From positions 1-61,422 of the forward strand of contig SGZE01000002.1 in assembly GCA_004214015.1 (NCBI GenBank): DNA of 61,422 bases. Reading direction: 5' to 3'. Under the pieces are notes generated by a model. It was not told the origin of the DNA. It saw only the letters and a program-made list of their open reading frames with translations, and did not search any database. Positions 20,755 to 32,455 of this stretch are shown one piece after another (within the stretch, counting starts at the first letter, position 1; the number at the start of each line of letters is the position of its first letter). A program made the translations under genes and the position numbers. Origin of the DNA: Flavobacteriales bacterium. Its GTDB lineage: Bacteria; Bacteroidota; Bacteroidia; Flavobacteriales; Flavobacteriaceae.

Positions 20755-21441
20755 TTAATTTTTAATTGCTATTAATCTATTATTATAAACCAGATCAACT
20801 TGTTTATATTTTTTATTTGATGAATTATTAAATTGATAGATATAAAATCCTTTTAACATGTTTAGTTTATTTTTTAATTGAAACTCATTACCAAATCTTA
20901 TATCAAAATCAAAACCTTTAATATTTAAGTATATATCATCTCCCTTAAGGGTTATTGATTTTAATTTATTTTCGAAAAAATCATCATTCTCTAGAGCAGC
21001 AATTACCTTTAAAATTTTAAATTCCTCACCATCAGTTATAATTCCTTTAATCTCGGGGATGCTATCAATTGATGAATTGTATTTTTTAAAAATAACTCCT
21101 GAAGAATCCATATAACTATTTAATTCTCTTATGAATGCTATAGGTTCTCTGTCTTTTATATCAATATCTAATTGCAAATAGTTATTACGATAAACATCAA
21201 TACTTTTTATTGATTTAATTTTTTCAAGTTCTTTTTCAACTTTTTGAAATTCATTTAGATTTATTAAATCTGATAGCTCTTTATTTCTAATTAAGTCATC
21301 AACAACTTTTTTATTATCAAAGTATCCAGTACTTAAATAATTTATATTAATATCTAGATAATTATTATCGTCAGTTAAGCTAATCAAGGCTGAACTTGAC
21401 AATAGAATTATTAAGACAAACATTTTAATTAAGCTAGTCAT
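20755..21441 (-). CDS. ftsQ: FtsQ-like cell division protein
   Basis: Position between murC and ftsA; N-terminal TM; POTRA-like IKSIDVYRNNYLQLDIDIKDREPIAFI. Confidence 0.78.
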   Translation of the reverse strand: MTSLIKMFVLIILLSSSALISLTDDNNYLDININYLSTGYFDNKKVVDDLIRNKELSDLINLNEFQKVEKELEKIKSIKSIDVYRNNYLQLDIDIKDREPIAFIRELNSYMDSSGVIFKKYNSSIDSIPEIKGIITDGEEFKILKVIAALENDDFFENKLKSITLKGDDIYLNIKGFDFDIRFGNEFQLKNKLNMLKGFYIYQFNNSSNKKYKQVDLVYNNRLIAIKN

Positions 21442-22765
21442 TTGTAAATATTTTTTTATTTAAATTTTCAGTTATATTTCCAGCTCCTAATATTGATATG
21501 ACTTCTGTTTTTGAGTTTATTATTATATCATTAATTAGTTCTTTATTAATAATTTCTTTCTTTGCTGAACTTATCTTTTCTAGTAATACTTTTGAGTTAA
21601 CTCCTTCAATTGGCTTTTCTCTAGCAGGATAAATTTCTAGCAGATATACTTCATCAAACTTTGATAAGACTGTTGCAAAATCTTCCATAAAATCTCTTGT
21701 CCTTGAAAATAAATGAGGCTGAAAAATAACAGATGTAGATTTATTTTTATAATTACTATTTATTGTATTTAAAACTGATTCAATTTCAGTTGGATGATGA
21801 GCATAATCATCTATAATAATTTTATCATCAATTTTATATATATTCATTCTTCTTTCTATTCCATTTAAATCAGAAAGAAATGGGAGTAATTCTGAAATCT
21901 CAATTTCTTTAATCTGATCAATTATAGAAAGGGCTGATAAAACATTTTTTAGATTATGCAGTCCAATGATATTAACATATATTTTAGTGAAAAAATTATC
22001 TGGTGTTTTAAAGTCAAAAATAATTCCGTCATTTTTTATTATTATACTTGAAGCTTTATAATCGGCATCATTTTTAATTGAAAAAGTAAAATCACCTTTA
22101 ATATTAATATCCTTTTCAACAACTAAGCTGTTTTTAACACTTTTTGAAAATAGCTTAAAACTCTTACTTAAAGATTCAAAGTCTCCATATATATCAAGAT
22201 GGTCACTATCAAGTGAAGTAATAACTGCATAGTCTGGAGATAAGTTAAGAAAAGACCTATCATATTCATCTGCTTCAACTATCACATAATCATCTCCAGT
22301 AAATAAATAGTTTGAATTATGCCCCTTCATGATTCCTCCAACAAAAGCTTTAAATTTTAATCCATAAGAATAAAAAAGATCACTAATTATTGCAGTAGTT
22401 GTTGTTTTTCCATGGGTTCCTGCTACTGCAATACATTTAGAAGTTTGAGATATCTCTCCAAGAATTTCTGATCTCTTATAAATTTTATTTTTTCCATTTG
22501 AAATAAAATAATTTAGAAAAACATTATCTTTTTTGATAGCAGGAGTATATATAATCTCCAAATCTTCTCCCATTATATCTTCAGGAATCTCTTCAAGATT
22601 TAATTTATTAGTAATAGCTATTCCTTTTTTTAATAATATTTCTATTGATCTATTATTCGATTGATCATACCCAAAAACAATGTTTCCTTTATCATGAAGA
22701 AATTGAGCAATCGAAGACATTCCAATACCTCCAATACCAATAAAAAAATATTTTTTATTCAGCAT
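21434..22765 (-). CDS. murC: UDP-N-acetylmuramate--L-alanine ligase
   Basis: FFIGIGGIGMSSIAQFL, AGTHGKTTTTAIISD, DDYAHHPTEIESVL, FQPHLFSRT. Confidence 0.96.
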   Translation of the reverse strand: MLNKKYFFIGIGGIGMSSIAQFLHDKGNIVFGYDQSNNRSIEILLKKGIAITNKLNLEEIPEDIMGEDLEIIYTPAIKKDNVFLNYFISNGKNKIYKRSEILGEISQTSKCIAVAGTHGKTTTTAIISDLFYSYGLKFKAFVGGIMKGHNSNYLFTGDDYVIVEADEYDRSFLNLSPDYAVITSLDSDHLDIYGDFESLSKSFKLFSKSVKNSLVVEKDINIKGDFTFSIKNDADYKASSIIIKNDGIIFDFKTPDNFFTKIYVNIIGLHNLKNVLSALSIIDQIKEIEISELLPFLSDLNGIERRMNIYKIDDKIIIDDYAHHPTEIESVLNTINSNYKNKSTSVIFQPHLFSRTRDFMEDFATVLSKFDEVYLLEIYPAREKPIEGVNSKVLLEKISSAKKEIINKELINDIIINSKTEVISILGAGNITENLNKKIFTND

Positions 22766-23849
22766 TATTCAAATGTTTTTTTATTAATTCTACAATATCA
22801 TTTGAGGCATTGGGTAATGCTATTTTAGATATATTATACGATAGTTCTTCTTGTAATTTTTTGTCTCTTATTACTAAATCAAGCTTATTCCTAAATATTA
22901 AATCTAGATCCTTCTCTTCAATACATATACATGCATGTTTTTCTTCAATTGCTCTTGCATTTTCTAATTGATGATTCTCTGCCACATTAGGAGAAGGAAT
23001 TAAAATTGCTGGCTTTGAGACAATTGCTAATTCAGAAAGAGTTAATGCACCACTTCTAGCTATTATTAAATCAGATGAATAATATACAGAATCAATATCA
23101 TCTATGAAGTCTGTAACAAAGACAGAGTCTGAATTATATTTTTTATAGTCTTCAAAGTAGTTCTTTCCACATTGCCAAATTATAAATATATTTTGCGAGA
23201 TTATAAAGTCAATATTCTCTTCAATCGTTCTATTTATTTTATCAGACCCTAAACTTCCACCAAGAATTGAAATCACAATTTTGCTTTCATCAATTTTTAA
23301 TTTTTTCTTTAAATCTATTAGATTATTCAAATTAGAAATTGACTCTCTTACAGGGTTTCCTGTTAAGAACAATTTATTTGAAGGAAAGTATTTTTCCATC
23401 TTATCATAAGCTACAGATATATAATTAGCATGGTTAGAAAGAAGTCTATTAGAAATTCCAGGGAATGAATTTTGTTCTTGTATTAAAGTAGGAATTCTTA
23501 AAATTGAGGAAATAAATACTATTGGAAAACTTGCAAAACCTCCTGTTCCTATAACAAATTTTGGTTTATATTTTATTAAAATAAATATTGACTGTATTAA
23601 ACTTATAATCAGTTTAAGTGGCAAAATTATATTTTTAAGTGAAAAAGATCTTTGAAGACCACTTATCCATAAACCATGAATATTATAACCATATTTAGGG
23701 ATAATGTTCATTTCCATTCTTCCTATTGCTCCAACAAATTTTATTTCAGCATTATTGAAAGACTCATTAATCTTATTAGCAATAGATAATGCTGGATAAA
23801 TATGCCCACCTGTTCCACCTCCTGAAATTATAAATCTATTCTTTCTCAC
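22755..23849 (-). CDS. murG: UDP-GlcNAc--MurNAc-pentapeptide pyrophosphoryl-undecaprenol GlcNAc transferase
   Basis: ISGGGTGGHIYPALSIA, IGTGGFASFPIVF, QEQNSFPGISNRLL, ILGGSLGSDKIN, RSGALTLSEL. Confidence 0.96.
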   Translation of the reverse strand: MRKNRFIISGGGTGGHIYPALSIANKINESFNNAEIKFVGAIGRMEMNIIPKYGYNIHGLWISGLQRSFSLKNIILPLKLIISLIQSIFILIKYKPKFVIGTGGFASFPIVFISSILRIPTLIQEQNSFPGISNRLLSNHANYISVAYDKMEKYFPSNKLFLTGNPVRESISNLNNLIDLKKKLKIDESKIVISILGGSLGSDKINRTIEENIDFIISQNIFIIWQCGKNYFEDYKKYNSDSVFVTDFIDDIDSVYYSSDLIIARSGALTLSELAIVSKPAILIPSPNVAENHQLENARAIEEKHACICIEEKDLDLIFRNKLDLVIRDKKLQEELSYNISKIALPNASNDIVELIKKHLNNAE

Positions 23850-24987
23850 TATTCATGTTTTTAATTGAAGAGCTCACACTAAGTATCATTCCTAAGGATA
23901 TGCAAGTCATCCATGCAGATGATCCTCCACTACTAATTAATGGTAAGTTTTGACCAGTTACAGGTATTATTTGAGTAGCAACTGAAATATTTGTAAATGC
24001 CTGCATAATAATAAAAATTCCAAGTCCTGAGACTAATATTTTTCCAAACCTATCATCCGTTCGATGGGTTATAACAAGAATTCTAAAGAACATTAATATA
24101 TATAGAACTATTATCAAGGAACCACCTATAATACCATACTCTTCAACAATTATGGCAAAAATAAAATCTGAATTACTTTGAGGTAAATGATTCTTCATAA
24201 TACTTTTTCCTGCACCAATACCAATTAAGCCTCCATTATTTATTGCCATTTTAGCTCTTTCTATTTGATAACTTGCATCTGAATTTTTATTAGATCCAAA
24301 ATTTTCAACTCTACTAATCCAAGTATCTATTCTATTTGGGAGTTTTTCAGGAAATGCTTTAGCTGTTAGAAAAAAGATTATCAACAGGAAAGTCAATATT
24401 AAAAACATCTTAAATAAATGACGTAAAGGAAATCCAGAAATTATAAGAACAACAAACAATGCACTAAAAATTAGAAAAGCTGATGAAAAATTAGCTGGTA
24501 GAATTAAAAATATATATGCAAATATTGGAAGCCAAAGAGGAAGTAAAGTTTGAGAAAATTTAGTTTCTGACAACTTTACTTTTGAAAGATATCTAGCAGT
24601 ATATGTTATTATAATTATAGCTGCAAATGAAGAAGTCTGAAAACCAATTCCAATTAGTGGAATATCTATCCACCTACTTGCAGCTGAGCCCCCTATCATA
24701 GTTCCCTGAGATAATGTATATGCTAATAATGCTAATCCAATTGGAAGAAGAATTAATGACATACCCTTGAACAGTTTAAATGGAACTAATTTCACAGACA
24801 ACATTAATATAATCCCAAAAAGTAGTACAATTAGATGTTTTACCAAATAGTAAATTGGTGATGAACCATCAACTACATAGGAAAGATATGAGCTAGATGA
24901 AAAAACTGGAAAAAAAGAAAACAGAGATAATAGTAATATAATTACTAATAAAACTTTATCACCGAATATTAAACTTTTAGTACTCAT
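23836..24987 (-). CDS. ftsW: FtsW/RodA/SpoVE-family glycosyltransferase
   Basis: Polytopic SEDS protein; GIGAGKSIMKNHLPQSNSDFIFAIIVEEYG, PVTGQNLPLISSGGSS. Confidence 0.95.
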   Translation of the reverse strand: MSTKSLIFGDKVLLVIILLLSLFSFFPVFSSSSYLSYVVDGSSPIYYLVKHLIVLLFGIILMLSVKLVPFKLFKGMSLILLPIGLALLAYTLSQGTMIGGSAASRWIDIPLIGIGFQTSSFAAIIIITYTARYLSKVKLSETKFSQTLLPLWLPIFAYIFLILPANFSSAFLIFSALFVVLIISGFPLRHLFKMFLILTFLLIIFFLTAKAFPEKLPNRIDTWISRVENFGSNKNSDASYQIERAKMAINNGGLIGIGAGKSIMKNHLPQSNSDFIFAIIVEEYGIIGGSLIIVLYILMFFRILVITHRTDDRFGKILVSGLGIFIIMQAFTNISVATQIIPVTGQNLPLISSGGSSAWMTCISLGMILSVSSSIKNMNSEKE

Positions 24988-26319
24988 CTATAAATTTCTA
25001 ACAGCATTTTTAAATTGATTTCCTCTATCTTCATAATTATCAAATAAATCGAAACTAGAACATGCGGGAGATAAAAGAACATTTTCTTTTTTCTCTGCAA
25101 TCTTATTAGCTACTTTAACAGCTTCAGTAATTGACTCTGTTTCAACAATAATTTCTATTACTGGTTTAAATGTTTCAATAATTTTAGCATTATCTATTCC
25201 AAGACATATAATAGCTTTTACTTTCTCTCTTACAATTGGAAGTAATTCAGTGTAGTCATTTCCTTTGTCAACTCCACCTGCAATCCATACGGTTGGTGAT
25301 TTCATTGAATCAAGTGCATAATAAGCAGCATTTACATTTGTAGCTTTAGAATCGTTAATATAATTTACTCCTTGGATTTTTAAGAAATTTTCAAGACGAT
25401 GTGGAAGACCAGAAAAAGTTAATAGGCTTTCTCTAATAATTTCGTTATCAATTTTAAGCAAATCTGAGACAGTAATTGCTGCCATTGCATTAAGTAAATT
25501 ATGCCTTCCCTTAAGCGCAAACTCTTCTGTATTTATCATAATAGTTTTTTTTTTGTTAGAAAGAATGTTATTTTCAACTAATACTTGATTTTGATTACTA
25601 TTTTTAATTCCAATTGAAATTTTATTTACTGGTAATTTTTTATTTTTTAATACATCAATTAAAGCCTTATCATCTGAATTATAAATTAAATAATCAGACT
25701 CATCTTGATTCATTGTAATCTTCATCTTAGCATCTACATATTTGCTAAAATCATTGTCGTATCTATCAAGGTGATCTTCAATAATATTGGTTATAACAGA
25801 AATATTTGGCTTAAATTTTTTAATATCATCAAGTTGAAAACTGCTGATTTCTAAGACATAGACTTCTTTATCTCCAGATAGAAGTGTTTTTGAAAAGCTA
25901 TCACCAATATTTCCTGCTAGACCAACATCTATTCCAGATTTATGAAGAATATGATGAATTAACTTGGTTGTAGTAGTTTTTCCGTTTGTACCAGTAATAC
26001 ATATTTTAAATGAATTTGAATAACTACTTGCAAATTCAATTTCAGAAATTATTGGAATATCAATAGATTTGATTTTTGAAATAATTTCAGAATTATTTGG
26101 TATTCCTGGGCTTTTAATAATTAAATCTGAAAATTCAATTTCATTAAAAGTGTGTTTGTTCTCTTCAAATCTGATTGAATTTTCAAGAAATATTGATTTT
26201 ATATCTTTTCTAATTTTAGAATTGTCAGAAACAAATACATTATGACCTTTTTGATTTGCTAACATAGCTGCCCCAAATCCACTCTCCCCGGCTCCAAGAA
26301 TAGTTATATTTTTTATCAT
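24988..26319 (-). CDS. murD: UDP-N-acetylmuramoyl-L-alanine--D-glutamate ligase
   Basis: [58 protein letters not shown]. Confidence 0.95.
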   Translation of the reverse strand: MIKNITILGAGESGFGAAMLANQKGHNVFVSDNSKIRKDIKSIFLENSIRFEENKHTFNEIEFSDLIIKSPGIPNNSEIISKIKSIDIPIISEIEFASSYSNSFKICITGTNGKTTTTKLIHHILHKSGIDVGLAGNIGDSFSKTLLSGDKEVYVLEISSFQLDDIKKFKPNISVITNIIEDHLDRYDNDFSKYVDAKMKITMNQDESDYLIYNSDDKALIDVLKNKKLPVNKISIGIKNSNQNQVLVENNILSNKKKTIMINTEEFALKGRHNLLNAMAAITVSDLLKIDNEIIRESLLTFSGLPHRLENFLKIQGVNYINDSKATNVNAAYYALDSMKSPTVWIAGGVDKGNDYTELLPIVREKVKAIICLGIDNAKIIETFKPVIEIIVETESITEAVKVANKIAEKKENVLLSPACSSFDLFDNYEDRGNQFKNAVRNL

Positions 26320-27530
26320 CTAATTTTTAATGTTAAGATTGTGATAAGAGCTAAGAATATTCCAATAATCCATAACCTCGAAACTATTTTACTTTCATGA
26401 TATCCAACTTTCTGAAAATGATGATGAATTGGAGACATTAAAAAAATACGTTTACCTATACCTGTTCTTCTTTTAGTTATTTTGAAATAACTGACTTGAA
26501 GAATAACTGATAATGCTTCTAATAGAAAAACTCCACATAAGATTGGTATTAGTAATTCTTTCCTTATTAAAATTGAAATAACTGCGATTAGACCTCCAAC
26601 TGTCAAGCTTCCTGTGTCTCCCATAAAGACAGTAGCTGGGTAAGTGTTGTACCAAAGAAAACCAACTAATGAGCCTAATAATGCAGCAATAAAGATTGTA
26701 ATTTCTCCAACTCTAGGTATATACATTATATTGAGATAATCTGAGAAAATTATATTTCCTGAAGTCCATGCAAAAACTCCAAGAGTAAATACAATTATTG
26801 CAGACAGACCAGCAGATAAGCCATCTAATCCATCTGTTAAATTATTGGAGTTCGAAACTGCAGAGATAATAAATATTATTACTGGAATTAATATTATCCA
26901 TAATAATCTATCACCATATTTGAATATAGAGTTTGATATTTCACTGTAGTCTAACTCATTATCTTTGAAGAATGGAATAGTTGTCTTAAATGATTTAATT
27001 TCTTCAACTTCAGAGAATTCAATCTTATCATTATTTAAATCTTTATCAAATTCAACTATTGTAATATCATTATTTGTTAAAAGAATTAATGCAACAAAAA
27101 TTCCTAATAATGACTGACCTGCTATTTTAAACTTACCCTTTAATCCTTTTTTATCTTTCTTGAAAACTTTAATATAATCATCAATAAAACCAATAGTTCC
27201 AAGCATTAGTGTTGAAAATATTAATATTTGAATATAAATGTTTTCAAGATTAGACATTAAAATTACTGGAATAAGTGTTCCTATTATAATTATCAAACCA
27301 CCCATAGTAGGAGTTCCTACTTTTTTATCTTCACCATCTAAACCAAGCTCTCTAATATTCTCACCTATTTGTTTTCTTTTTAAATAATTAATTATTTTTT
27401 TTCCAAAAATTACAGATATAATAAGTGATAATAATACCGATACAGCAGCTCTAAAAGACAAATAACTAAATAGACTAGCACCTGGAAAGTTAAATTGACT
27501 TTCTAATATTTCGAACAGATAGTATAACAT
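26316..27530 (-). CDS. mraY: Phospho-N-acetylmuramoyl-pentapeptide-transferase
   Basis: [66 protein letters not shown]. Confidence 0.96.
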   Translation of the reverse strand: MLYYLFEILESQFNFPGASLFSYLSFRAAVSVLLSLIISVIFGKKIINYLKRKQIGENIRELGLDGEDKKVGTPTMGGLIIIIGTLIPVILMSNLENIYIQILIFSTLMLGTIGFIDDYIKVFKKDKKGLKGKFKIAGQSLLGIFVALILLTNNDITIVEFDKDLNNDKIEFSEVEEIKSFKTTIPFFKDNELDYSEISNSIFKYGDRLLWIILIPVIIFIISAVSNSNNLTDGLDGLSAGLSAIIVFTLGVFAWTSGNIIFSDYLNIMYIPRVGEITIFIAALLGSLVGFLWYNTYPATVFMGDTGSLTVGGLIAVISILIRKELLIPILCGVFLLEALSVILQVSYFKITKRRTGIGKRIFLMSPIHHHFQKVGYHESKIVSRLWIIGIFLALITILTLKIR

Positions 27531-27532
27531 AT

Positions 27533-28993
27533 TTATTTATTAAAAATTTCTTTTGCAATTTTAAAATCATCAAACTTTACTCTCATATTATTTTTTAGTT
27601 CTTGATAATCTTCATGACCTTTTCCTGCTATTAGAACTATATCTCCTTGCATACTTCTCTCTTTTGCTTCTATAATTGCTTTAGATCTCTCTATTTCTAC
27701 TGTAACTTTATCCGTATTAAATTTTGAAACCCCCTTAATCATATCTTCAATAATTGAATTTGGATCTTCAGATCTTGGATTATCTGAAGTAAATATTACT
27801 CTTGAACTTAAATCAGAACAAATTTTACCCATAATTGAACGCTTATCTTTATCTCTATCTCCTCCACATCCAATTACAGTTATAAGATTTTGACTTGATG
27901 ATTTTATTTTATTTATAGTCGATATTACATTTTCTATAGCATCTGGAGTATGAGCGTAGTCAACGATAACTGTAACTTTATTAGTTGACAAAAAAGATTG
28001 TAACCTACCAACTACACTTTCAAGCATACTTATAGCGGTTAATAATTTAATTTTATCAATATTATATAGTTTTCCTACAGAGTATATAGCTAATAAATTC
28101 GAAGCGTTAAACTTACCTATTAGCTTAGTCCAAATCTCACTACTTTCTATACTTAGAAGCATTCCATTTAATTGTTGTTCAATTATTCTTGATGAAAAAT
28201 TTGACTTTGACTTTAATGAATATGAGTATACTCTAGCTGAAGTATTTTGAACCATATATTTAGCATTTTTATCATCTATATTAATAAGTGCAAAAGCTTT
28301 TTTACCTAATCTATCAAACACAATTTTTTTGGTATCTCTATATTCTTTAAATGATTTATGATAATCAAGATGATCATGAGTAAGGTTGGTAAAAATCATT
28401 CCCTTAAAATCAAGTCCATTAACTCTTTTTTGAAAAATCCCATGAGACGATACCTCAATAAAACAAACTTGAACACCCTTTTCAATCATTTTTGATAAAT
28501 GATGATTTAAAGTTATTGGATCAGGAGTTGTGTTTTTTGAAGTTTCAATGAAATCATCATATTCAATATTTATAGTTGAAACTAATCCAGATTTAATATC
28601 TAAATCATTATATAATTTATATAAAAGTGATGCTATTGTTGTCTTACCATTTGTTCCTGTAACACCTATCAAATCTATTTTCGAAGATGGAATATCATAA
28701 AAATTTGAAGCAATTATTGAAAGTGCTGATTTTGAACAATCAACACATATATAAACTGAATTATTATTTTTAAAATTTTTAGGTAATTTTTCACAGACAA
28801 TAACAGATGCTCCTTTTTTAAGTGATTGATCAATGTAATCGTGGCCATCAATCCTATATCCTTCAATAGCTACAAATAGAGTATTATTTTCAACATTTCT
28901 TGAGTCAAAAGTTACTTTTGTAATATCTATATCAGTATCTCCGTAAACTGAATTAATATTTACTTTAAATAATATCTCTTTTAACTTTTTCAA
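27533..28993 (-). CDS. murE: UDP-N-acetylmuramoylalanyl-D-glutamate--2,6-diaminopimelate ligase
   Basis: [69 protein letters not shown] (DNPR typical for mDAP), AGKGHEDYQ. Confidence 0.96.
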   Translation of the reverse strand: MKKLKEILFKVNINSVYGDTDIDITKVTFDSRNVENNTLFVAIEGYRIDGHDYIDQSLKKGASVIVCEKLPKNFKNNNSVYICVDCSKSALSIIASNFYDIPSSKIDLIGVTGTNGKTTIASLLYKLYNDLDIKSGLVSTINIEYDDFIETSKNTTPDPITLNHHLSKMIEKGVQVCFIEVSSHGIFQKRVNGLDFKGMIFTNLTHDHLDYHKSFKEYRDTKKIVFDRLGKKAFALINIDDKNAKYMVQNTSARVYSYSLKSKSNFSSRIIEQQLNGMLLSIESSEIWTKLIGKFNASNLLAIYSVGKLYNIDKIKLLTAISMLESVVGRLQSFLSTNKVTVIVDYAHTPDAIENVISTINKIKSSSQNLITVIGCGGDRDKDKRSIMGKICSDLSSRVIFTSDNPRSEDPNSIIEDMIKGVSKFNTDKVTVEIERSKAIIEAKERSMQGDIVLIAGKGHEDYQELKNNMRVKFDDFKIAKEIFNK

Positions 28994-30765
28994 AATAGTA
29001 TATCCTTTTTACTTATTTCAATTTCAATTGGAATTCTAGTGATAATTTTTTGTGCTACTTTTTTAAATACTGGAGCAGCTACTGAATTCCCATAATATCC
29101 TTTAGATTTATTTGGTTTATTAATAACTACAATTGCAGAATATTTTGGGTTATCTGCAGGAAAATAACCTACAAAACTTGAAACATAATCTGTCATATCA
29201 GAAGCATATCCTGTCTGACTTGTTCCAGTTTTTCCTGCAATTTTAATATTTTCATCATATATATTATTTGCTGTTCCCCATGGTTTTTCAACCACATTCT
29301 TTAACATTAATTGAACTGATTTTAGTGTTTCCTCTGAGCAAATAGAAGGCATTATCACCTCCCTATCTATCTTATAAACTGGCTCCTGACCAAAAGCACC
29401 AATACTTTTAATAAAGCTAGGTTTAACCATCTCTCCATTGTTTGCAACTGCATTATAAAACGTGAGTGTTTGTAGTGGTGTCATACTAACTCCATAACCA
29501 AAAGCCATCCAAGGAAGGGAAAGCCCACTCCAATCTTTATCTGAAGGGTGTGGAATTTTAGGTTTACCTTCTCCCTCTATATCTACATTAATCTTTTGAT
29601 TAATTTTCATATTAATTAATCTGTCTACAAATCTTTCTGGATTATCTTTATAATTATCATAAATCATCTTGACAATTCCAGTATTCGACGAAACCTCGAA
29701 AGCTCTAGAAATTGGAATTATTCCATAACCCCTCCTATTAGAATCTTTAACCTCTTCATTATAGAATTTAAGCACTCCATTACCAGTGTCAACAGAGTCT
29801 GTCGGACTAACCACACCATCTTCCAAGGCAGCTATTAGACTCATTAATTTAAATGTTGAACCTGGTTCTTGACTCTCCCATATACCATAATTGATTTTTT
29901 CATAATACTTACCCTCAGAGGTTCTTCCCAAATTTGAAATAGCCTTGACCTTTCCAGATTTAGTCTCCATTAAAATCATTGTTCCATGATCAGCTTCATA
30001 TTTTTCTAATTGATATAACAATTCATGATGAACCATATCTTGTATTTGTGTATCGATGGTAGTATGTACATCATAACCTGGAACAGGTTTTCTTTTATAA
30101 TTAACTGTCATAGGCTTCCATTGGCCATCAGCAATTTTTTGCATTAATCTTAGACCACTTTTTCCAGAAAGATATTCTGAGTAAGCACCTTCAAGTCCAA
30201 TTCTCTTATATTTTCCATCTAGTAACTTTTCGTAACCTATTGTTCTTTCTGCAACTTTCCCTAAATGACTTTGTCTAGTATGGTGCTCTTTAACTATCAA
30301 TCCTCCTTTATATATTCCTTGATTAAAAATTGGAAATGACTTAATTTTATTTACATCGATAATTGATAAATTTTTACCTATTAATAAATATCTATTATTA
30401 TTTATTCTTGCATTTTTAAGATGGTTAAGAAAATATTCTTGAGTAGTATTAAAATATGCTGACAATTCTTTAGATAAGTCTGAAATATTATCAGAATAAA
30501 TACTAGATGAAGGTGTTTTTGAATCCCATCTTAATTCATATTTAACAACAGTTGACACTATTAAGTCACCATTATCTGAATAAATATTCCCCCTTGGTGA
30601 TTCAACTTCAATATTCTTTACAGCTTCGATTGTAGATTTAGTAATTGTTTCAACTTCAATGTTTTGTAGATAAAATATCTTACCAATTAAAAAAAATGAA
30701 AATAATAGAGACAAAAAGAATATTATATTCATTCTATTAGCTATTCTATTATTTGATTTACTCAT
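28990..30765 (-). CDS. ftsI: Penicillin-binding protein / FtsI-like transpeptidase without C-terminal PASTA domain
   Basis: SPRGNIYSDNG; SxxK ESQEPGSTFKLMSLIAAL; SSN VSSNTGIVKM; KTG AGKTGTSQTG; ends about 20 aa after the transpeptidase fold. Confidence 0.94.
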   Translation of the reverse strand: MSKSNNRIANRMNIIFFLSLLFSFFLIGKIFYLQNIEVETITKSTIEAVKNIEVESPRGNIYSDNGDLIVSTVVKYELRWDSKTPSSSIYSDNISDLSKELSAYFNTTQEYFLNHLKNARINNNRYLLIGKNLSIIDVNKIKSFPIFNQGIYKGGLIVKEHHTRQSHLGKVAERTIGYEKLLDGKYKRIGLEGAYSEYLSGKSGLRLMQKIADGQWKPMTVNYKRKPVPGYDVHTTIDTQIQDMVHHELLYQLEKYEADHGTMILMETKSGKVKAISNLGRTSEGKYYEKINYGIWESQEPGSTFKLMSLIAALEDGVVSPTDSVDTGNGVLKFYNEEVKDSNRRGYGIIPISRAFEVSSNTGIVKMIYDNYKDNPERFVDRLINMKINQKINVDIEGEGKPKIPHPSDKDWSGLSLPWMAFGYGVSMTPLQTLTFYNAVANNGEMVKPSFIKSIGAFGQEPVYKIDREVIMPSICSEETLKSVQLMLKNVVEKPWGTANNIYDENIKIAGKTGTSQTGYASDMTDYVSSFVGYFPADNPKYSAIVVINKPNKSKGYYGNSVAAPVFKKVAQKIITRIPIEIEISKKDILF

Positions 30766-30766
30766 T

Positions 30767-31075
30767 TTAATCTTTAATTATTAGTTTAATAGGTTGATAT
30801 TTTGATATTGACAGACCGATATCTTTTAATCTAGATGTAACTTTAGATTCCATCTTAACATTCATTAAATCTAATTTTGTAGAAACTGAAACACTATTAA
30901 GAGTATTAACTTCTTTGTTAAGTTTTGTTATTAAAAATATTTTTTGATCTGCGCTATGACTACTATATATTGTAAACATGAGTAAAACTGAAACAAACAA
31001 TAGCATCCTCCAATTCTTCAAAGAATCTTTTCCAGCTAAAAAATCAATATTAACAAATGATAAAAAATTTTTCAT
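30767..31075 (-). CDS. ftsL: FtsL-like small division protein
   Basis: 102 aa, single TM, between rsmH and ftsI; followed by short coiled-coil-like segment. Confidence 0.75.
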   Translation of the reverse strand: MKNFLSFVNIDFLAGKDSLKNWRMLLFVSVLLMFTIYSSHSADQKIFLITKLNKEVNTLNSVSVSTKLDLMNVKMESKVTSRLKDIGLSISKYQPIKLIIKD

Positions 31076-31983
31076 ATTCTTTCTGCTATTCTAAGTTTTG
31101 CACTTCTTGATCTATTGTTAATTAAGATTTCATTTTTTGAAGGTGTTATCATCTTGCCTACTTTAACTAAATTCAATCTTTTATTTCCATACAGATCAGA
31201 AGATGCCTCTTTCCTAAATCCTCCATTTTGTATGAATTTTTTTACTAACCTATCCTCAAGAGAGTGATAAGAGATGCACACTAATCTTCCACCTTTTTTT
31301 AAATACTGAGATGATTTATCCAATAAGGCCTCTATTACTTCTAGCTCATCATTAACTTCAATTCTAATTGCTTGAAATATTTTAGCAAAAAATTTATTTT
31401 CTTCTTTTTTATTTGTGAGAGGTGATAGGATTTTTTTTAGATCATTAGTAGATTTAATCTCTTTAATTAATCTTTGAGAAGTTATAGTATGAGAGATTTT
31501 TCTATAATTTTTTAGTTCTCCATAATTTTTAAAAATATACTCTAACTGATCTGTTTTAAAATTATTCACCACTTCTTTAGCATCAGTTTTTTGAGAATTA
31601 TTCATTCTCATATCAAGATCTGAATCAAATCTTGTTGAAAAACCCCTACTTGCATTATCAATTTGATGTGATGATATTCCAAAATCCGCAAGCAATCCAT
31701 CAATTTTATTAATTTGAAAATAGTTTAGGTAGTTGTTTAAATATTTAAAATTTGATTTAACAAGATTTAATCTCTTGTCTAATAGTCTGTTTTCTATTGC
31801 ATCTTGATCTTGATCAAATGCAATTAGCCTTCCTTTTGAATTTAGATTATTTAAAATCTCTTTAGAGTGACCACCTCCCCCAAAAGTTGCATCTACATAT
31901 ATTCCATTTGGGTTGATTTTTAAACCAATGATTGACTCTTCAAGAAGAACTGGTTTATGATACATTTTCATCTTTTTTATCAC
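31072..31983 (-). CDS. rsmH: 16S rRNA (cytosine-N4)-methyltransferase RsmH (true start probably ATG near 31971 or 31965)
   Basis: YHKPVLLEESI, YVDATFGGGGHSKEIL, GLLADFGISSHQID, RGFSTRFDSDLDMRM, ISYHSLEDRLVK. Confidence 0.96.
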   Translation of the reverse strand: MIKKMKMYHKPVLLEESIIGLKINPNGIYVDATFGGGGHSKEILNNLNSKGRLIAFDQDQDAIENRLLDKRLNLVKSNFKYLNNYLNYFQINKIDGLLADFGISSHQIDNASRGFSTRFDSDLDMRMNNSQKTDAKEVVNNFKTDQLEYIFKNYGELKNYRKISHTITSQRLIKEIKSTNDLKKILSPLTNKKEENKFFAKIFQAIRIEVNDELEVIEALLDKSSQYLKKGGRLVCISYHSLEDRLVKKFIQNGGFRKEASSDLYGNKRLNLVKVGKMITPSKNEILINNRSRSAKLRIAERI

Positions 31984-32422
31984 CCATTACTTCCTCTGCT
32001 AGATTTCCAAAATCTATTTTTGCATCATCTATTGCATTTTCATAAGAATCTTTATCCCATATTTCAAGAATATTTACAGCAGATGAAACAACTATTTCTT
32101 TAGAGATATTAGCGTGAGATATTAAATCTTTTGGAATTAAAATTCTTCCTGACATGTCAATTTCAATCTTTCTGACACCAGCTGTAAATCTTCTTATAAA
32201 GTCTATATTTTTTTTATTAAATCTATTTAGCTTATTAATCCTTAGCATTAAATCATCCCACTCCTTTGAAGGATACAACTCTAAGCAAGAATTGAATACT
32301 GCTCTTTTAATAACAAAACCACTTTTTAATTTATCGGACAATTGTTTCTTTAATGAAATTGGAAGCATGATTCTTCCTTTTTCATCAGCCTTACATTCGT
32401 ATGTCCCTATGAAGTGTTGCAT
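31955..32422 (-). CDS. mraZ: Transcriptional regulator MraZ
   Basis: IGTYECKADEKGRIMLPISLKKQL, MSGRILIPKDLI; first gene of the dcw cluster. Confidence 0.95.
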   Translation of the reverse strand: MQHFIGTYECKADEKGRIMLPISLKKQLSDKLKSGFVIKRAVFNSCLELYPSKEWDDLMLRINKLNRFNKKNIDFIRRFTAGVRKIEIDMSGRILIPKDLISHANISKEIVVSSAVNILEIWDKDSYENAIDDAKIDFGNLAEEVMGDKKDENVS

Positions 32423-32439
32423 TAATTGGTTGCTTTACT

Positions 32440-32447
32440 CAAATATA
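32440..32447 (-). promoter_or_regulatory. Candidate -7 element of the dcw/mraZ promoter (TATATTTG on minus strand)
   Basis: CAAATATA on plus strand, 18 nt upstream of the mraZ ATG; the -33 position falls inside the AAAGTGGTAA array. Confidence 0.55.
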
Positions 32448-32455
32448 AAATTTAT

